7,559 bases of DNA from Thermoactinomycetaceae bacterium (GTDB lineage: Bacteria > Bacillota > Bacilli > Thermoactinomycetales > Thermoactinomycetaceae): the NCBI GenBank assembly GCA_025449475.1, contig JANWJM010000056.1, forward strand, positions 1 through 7,559, given 5' to 3'. The notes beneath the pieces were generated by a model. That model was not told the DNA's origin, did no database searches, and saw only the letters and a program-made list of their open reading frames with translations. The translations under genes and the position numbers were made by a program. The stretch's first letter is position 1. Every line of letters begins with the position of its first letter. This document shows, piece by piece, positions 5,266 through 7,559 of the stretch.

Positions 5266-5901
5266 CTAAAAGAAGTTAAAAAAACGGCTTTTCCGCTGCT
5301 GTCTGCGTGGCAAAAAATTTTGTTCCTGATGAGTGGCAGAAAAACGTTGTGTAAAGGAAGCGCTCCGGAGTTCGAGCTTTAATTGATCTTGTTTTTTTCG
5401 CACTTCCTCAAACATTTGGTGTACCTCACTTGGCGAAAGGGTATCATAGCCAATTGCAGCAATTTTGTGTTCCAAGTCTTCAATCGAATCGAAAAGATTG
5501 TATAGGTTGTCCTCTAATCGTTCCATGCGATGGAACATTTCCTCCATCAGATTCCCTACTCGTTCCACTGTGACTTGTAAGGAGTCAAGTCTATTTTCCG
5601 ATATTCGATCCAGGGTCGAACCGGTCTCTTCTTCTTTCACTTCCTGTTCAAGAGTTGGGAGCAAACCTTCTGCTGCTAACTCCTCACGGACTTTCTTCAT
5701 GGTTTTATTCGGTTCTTGTAACCGATTTTGAATATCTTTTAAACGCTCGAGACTCTCTTCATTTAACATATAGTGACCGCGCTCATTACTAGTGGGGTGA
5801 ATATAATCCTCAAAAGCATCAATCCATTTCCGGATCGTTCGTGCATGAACTTCCAATTGTTTGGCTGCTTCACTCGTCGTGAATAATTGACTTTCCGTCA
5901 C
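5266..5901 (-). CDS. MerR-like HTH, coiled-coil protein (RacA-like)
   Basis: A 211-residue protein. Residues about 6-60 form a MerR-type winged helix-turn-helix: FTTSEAAKQLEVHARTIRKW, then ERGHYMLNEESLERLKDI. This part resembles the N-terminal DNA-binding domains of RacA and of DUF3967-type proteins. A linker rich in acidic residues (about 83-95) leads to a long predicted coiled coil (about 97-181, with a break at GYDTLSPSE, 151-159). A short basic-aromatic tail ends RRQQRKSRFFNFF. This layout (HTH, coiled coil, basic tail, no effector-binding domain) fits a DNA-binding structural protein better than a classic MerR regulator. RacA of B. subtilis (184 residues) anchors the chromosome origin region to the cell pole during sporulation; whether this is its counterpart is inference. 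Start GTG 5901 follows AAAGGGAGGG (5911-5920) by nine bases; an ATG at 5961 would prepend 20 residues but has no SD. No convincing terminator or promoter was found. Confidence 0.75.
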   Translation of the reverse strand: MTESQLFTTSEAAKQLEVHARTIRKWIDAFEDYIHPTSNERGHYMLNEESLERLKDIQNRLQEPNKTMKKVREELAAEGLLPTLEQEVKEEETGSTLDRISENRLDSLQVTVERVGNLMEEMFHRMERLEDNLYNLFDSIEDLEHKIAAIGYDTLSPSEVHQMFEEVRKKQDQLKLELRSASFTQRFSATHQEQNFLPRRQQRKSRFFNFF

Positions 5902-6102
5902 GTTACATCGCCCTCCCTTTGGTGAACACAAAATAGTGAAAAAAGTAAAATAATAAGTCATCGGCTGATACTGAACTTCGATAACAATTGGAAGAATCCT
6001 CCCTCCATGCCAAATGAAGGCAAGAGCTGACAGGATTAGCGGAAAATAAAGGATGGATCGACGAAAGGGGACATAATCGATGTTTTGATTTCAAAGTTCA
6101 CT

Positions 6103-6108
6103 TATAAT
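6103..6108 (+). promoter_or_regulatory. Possible -10 box (TATAAT) ahead of yutE
   Basis: A perfect TATAAT lies 40 bases before the yutE start. No acceptable -35 is seen at 16-18 bases (ATGTTT, TGTTTT or GATGTT); TTGATT is present but only 12 bases away. The rest of the 246 bp between the divergent start codons (5902-6147) shows no gene. Confidence 0.35.
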
Positions 6109-6147
6109 GGGAGAGGATGTTGAGATTGTGACTGGAGGATGATACAG

Positions 6148-6570
6148 ATGATCTATGAAGTCAATATCCCACGAATTGAAGAACAATTGGCATACTTCGA
6201 GCGTTGCCTTTTGATTTGTGAGCAGCTTAACAATAAGCCTCTTCATGATCTTGAAGCATTTGCCCTGGCTCGTGCTTTGCACATAGCGGTGGAATGTATG
6301 ATCGATGTAGGAACTGTTATGATTGATGGGTTTATCATGCGCGATCCAGGTGGATATCAGGATATTGTTGATATCTTAGAAGATGAACAAGTGATTTCGC
6401 CCGATTTGGCGTTGGCGATCAGTAAATGGGTAAAACTAAGAGGGCGATTGGTTCGTCAATATACGGATGTCGAACAGGATGAGTTAATTGCAGCAGCGAA
6501 AGATGTGGCAACCATACGTTTGTTTGCTCAACGTGTTCAACATTACTTAGCAAAAGAATTACGGAGCTGA
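6148..6570 (+). CDS. yutE: DUF86 / HepT-like HEPN family protein YutE
   Basis: A 140-residue all-helical protein of the DUF86 family, which includes HepT toxins (HEPN RNases paired with MNT nucleotidyltransferase antitoxins). Family features are the first helix IPRIEEQLAYFERCLLICE, then LARALHIAVECMIDVG (40-55), MIDGFIMRDPGGYQDIVDIL (58-77), and the second helix pair KLRGRLVRQYTDVEQDEL (96-113). In active HepT proteins the last motif reads R-x4-6-H with tyrosine beyond; here Arg98 and Tyr105 are kept but the histidine position is Arg103. No MntA-like nucleotidyltransferase gene is beside it, so a toxin-antitoxin role is unlikely. From memory, B. subtilis YutE is a stand-alone protein of similar size with the same DGFIMRDPG core. 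ATG 6148 is nine bases after GGAGG (6134-6138); the ATG at 6139 touches the SD and is rejected. The methyltransferase gene follows five bases after the stop. Confidence 0.88.
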   Translation: MIYEVNIPRIEEQLAYFERCLLICEQLNNKPLHDLEAFALARALHIAVECMIDVGTVMIDGFIMRDPGGYQDIVDILEDEQVISPDLALAISKWVKLRGRLVRQYTDVEQDELIAAAKDVATIRLFAQRVQHYLAKELRS

Positions 6571-6575
6571 AGCGG

Positions 6576-7307
6576 ATGAAATATTGGTATAAAGAGAGTT
6601 TTGGAGAAGATTATTTACTGGTTTACCAACATCGTTCGAAAGAACAAGCCGAACAAGAAGTGAAGCAATTTATTCAATGGTTGGCATTGAAACCGAACGA
6701 TCGAATTCTGGATCTTTGTTGCGGTTCCGGTCGCCATACAATCTCGCTGGCAGAATTGGGGTACCATGTGGTTGGCATTGATCTATCGGAGACACTGCTA
6801 AAGAAAGCCGTAGTGGATTCACAAGGATTGCCGGTGACCTTTATTCATGGAGATATGCGCCAGTTGCCATTTGTTGATCATTCGTTTCAAGTTGTGCTAA
6901 ACCTCTTTACATCCTTTGGTTATTTTGAAGGCAATGACAGCAACCTGAGAGTCCTCAAGGAAATGAGTCGAGTGTTGGAGCCAGATGGTCGTTTTTGTAT
7001 CGACTTTTTAAATGCCGATTATGTCCGCGAACACCTTGTTCCTGAGAGTAAACGCATAATTGGCAACACCTTGATCCATGAAGTTCGTGAGATCAAGGGG
7101 GACACTGTGATCAAGATGATCCGAGTCGTTGATCCAGCGAATGAGCGTGTCTACTATGAACGCGTCAAAATGTATACAAAATCGGAGATGGTTAAGATGT
7201 TAGAACAAGTTGGGCTACAGGTGGAACAAATCCTTGGAAACTACGCGGGTCAACCTTTTTCGCAAAACAGCAAACGGATGATTTTACTAGGAAAAGCTAA
7301 AAAATAG
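6576..7307 (+). CDS. Class I SAM-dependent methyltransferase
   Basis: A 243-residue cytosolic enzyme with a Rossmann-like methyltransferase fold. Motif I is ILDLCCGSGRHT (44-55), with Asp46 and the glycine loop. The acidic ribose-binding residue is Asp69 in VVGIDLS. The adenine-region aspartate is Asp93 in HGDMRQLPF. Motif IV-V is VVLNLFTSFGYFE (106-118), and VLKEMSRVLEPDGRFCIDF is the usual post-IV helix and strand. The C-terminal part (about 150-243) contains beta-strands and YTKSEMVKMLEQVGL, a common fold-closing element. The substrate is unknown; the N-terminus KESFGEDYLLVYQHRSKEQAEQEV is shared with many uncharacterised methyltransferases. It starts five bases after yutE, with GGAG (6563-6566) inside the yutE 3' end, so the two are probably one operon. 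Its stop codon and that of the opposing yutG-like gene are one base apart. Confidence 0.93.
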   Translation: MKYWYKESFGEDYLLVYQHRSKEQAEQEVKQFIQWLALKPNDRILDLCCGSGRHTISLAELGYHVVGIDLSETLLKKAVVDSQGLPVTFIHGDMRQLPFVDHSFQVVLNLFTSFGYFEGNDSNLRVLKEMSRVLEPDGRFCIDFLNADYVREHLVPESKRIIGNTLIHEVREIKGDTVIKMIRVVDPANERVYYERVKMYTKSEMVKMLEQVGLQVEQILGNYAGQPFSQNSKRMILLGKAKK

Positions 7308-7308
7308 A

Positions 7309-7559
7309 TTAGTCGGGTGGATTGTTATGAGCCAGTCGTGCTGCTGCGGAGGCGGCAATCGCTCCGACTAGATCATCGAGAAAGGTATGAACTTGACCTT
7401 CTGAATGGTTATTGAGTCGTTTTAAAATACCGGGTTTCGTCTTATCAATATATCCATAGTTTGTGAGACCGATGCTGCCGTAAACATTTAGGATGGCGAT
7501 TGACAATGTTTCATCGATTCCGTAAAGCCCTTCATCCCGTTCAATCATTTCTTGCAAAG
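7309..7559 (-). CDS. yutG: YutG / phosphatidylglycerophosphatase A-like protein, C-terminal 82 codons
   Basis: The frame runs off the right edge, so only the C-terminal part is present. It reads LQEMIERDEGLYGIDETLSI (the first residue is Leu, TTG, not a start), then NVYGSIGLTNYGYIDKTKPG, HTFLDDLVGAIAASAAARLAH and NNPPD. The VYGSIGxTNxGYxDKxKPGI and HTFLDDxVGAIAAxAAxRLAH blocks are the hallmark of the YutG-type PgpA family. In that family LDDxVGA contributes acidic residues to the active site. In gram-negative bacteria PgpA removes the phosphate from phosphatidylglycerophosphate at the membrane; the substrate of the Firmicute YutG form is less certain. YutG near YutE and YutD matches the Bacillus neighbourhood. 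No terminator is present between it and the converging methyltransferase. Confidence 0.9.
   Translation of the reverse strand, partial: LQEMIERDEGLYGIDETLSIAILNVYGSIGLTNYGYIDKTKPGILKRLNNHSEGQVHTFLDDLVGAIAASAAARLAHNNPPD

Noticed and set aside
5465..5731. An 88-codon plus-strand frame
   Set aside because: It is antisense to the coiled-coil gene; the Ser-rich composition is the mirror of Glu/Leu/Arg-rich coding sequence.

Overview
The window looks like a chromosomal core segment of a low-to-moderate G+C, endospore-forming Firmicute of the order Bacillales. I saw no mobile element, CRISPR array, phage gene, tRNA or rRNA. The reasons for this placement are strong Shine-Dalgarno (SD) sequences of the AAGGAGG type, use of TTG and GTG starts, and two sporulation genes (yunB and lytH). 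The gene set yunB, lytH, lipA, yutD, yutE, yutG matches, from memory, the yun/yut neighbourhood of Bacillus subtilis, but with gains and losses. A family such as Thermoactinomycetaceae is possible, but the sequence alone does not settle it.

Layout. The left edge (minus strand) carries the first 153 codons of thymidylate synthase thyA, including the catalytic cysteine. Divergent from it is yunB, a membrane-anchored sporulation protein, with a candidate sigma-E promoter that overlaps the thyA promoter. Next come an AIM24/TIGR00266-type protein (plus) and a large hairpin terminator. After that is lytH (minus), a spore-cortex M23 endopeptidase whose N-terminal half resembles a lysozyme-like domain. 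About 390 bp without a recognised gene follows; it holds two doubtful short ORFs and leads into lipA (lipoyl synthase) and yutD, which form a tight pair ending in a bidirectional terminator.

On the far side of that terminator are two minus-strand genes: a 91-residue protein that looks like the DUF3055/SAV0927 family, and a MerR/RacA-like DNA-binding coiled-coil protein. Divergent from these is a two-gene plus-strand unit: yutE (DUF86, HEPN-like) and a class I SAM-dependent methyltransferase. The right edge is the C-terminal part of a YutG/PgpA-like protein (minus), meeting the methyltransferase tail to tail with a single base between the stop codons.

How the genes fit together: thyA (dTMP synthesis) and lipA (protein lipoylation) are housekeeping enzymes. 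yunB and lytH, and possibly the RacA-like protein, belong to sporulation. The remainder are conserved proteins of poorly known role. I found no strong evidence for an undescribed multi-gene system. The best leads are the N-terminal domain of LytH, the RacA-like protein with its basic/aromatic tail, the degenerate HEPN motif in YutE, and the short ORFs before lipA.
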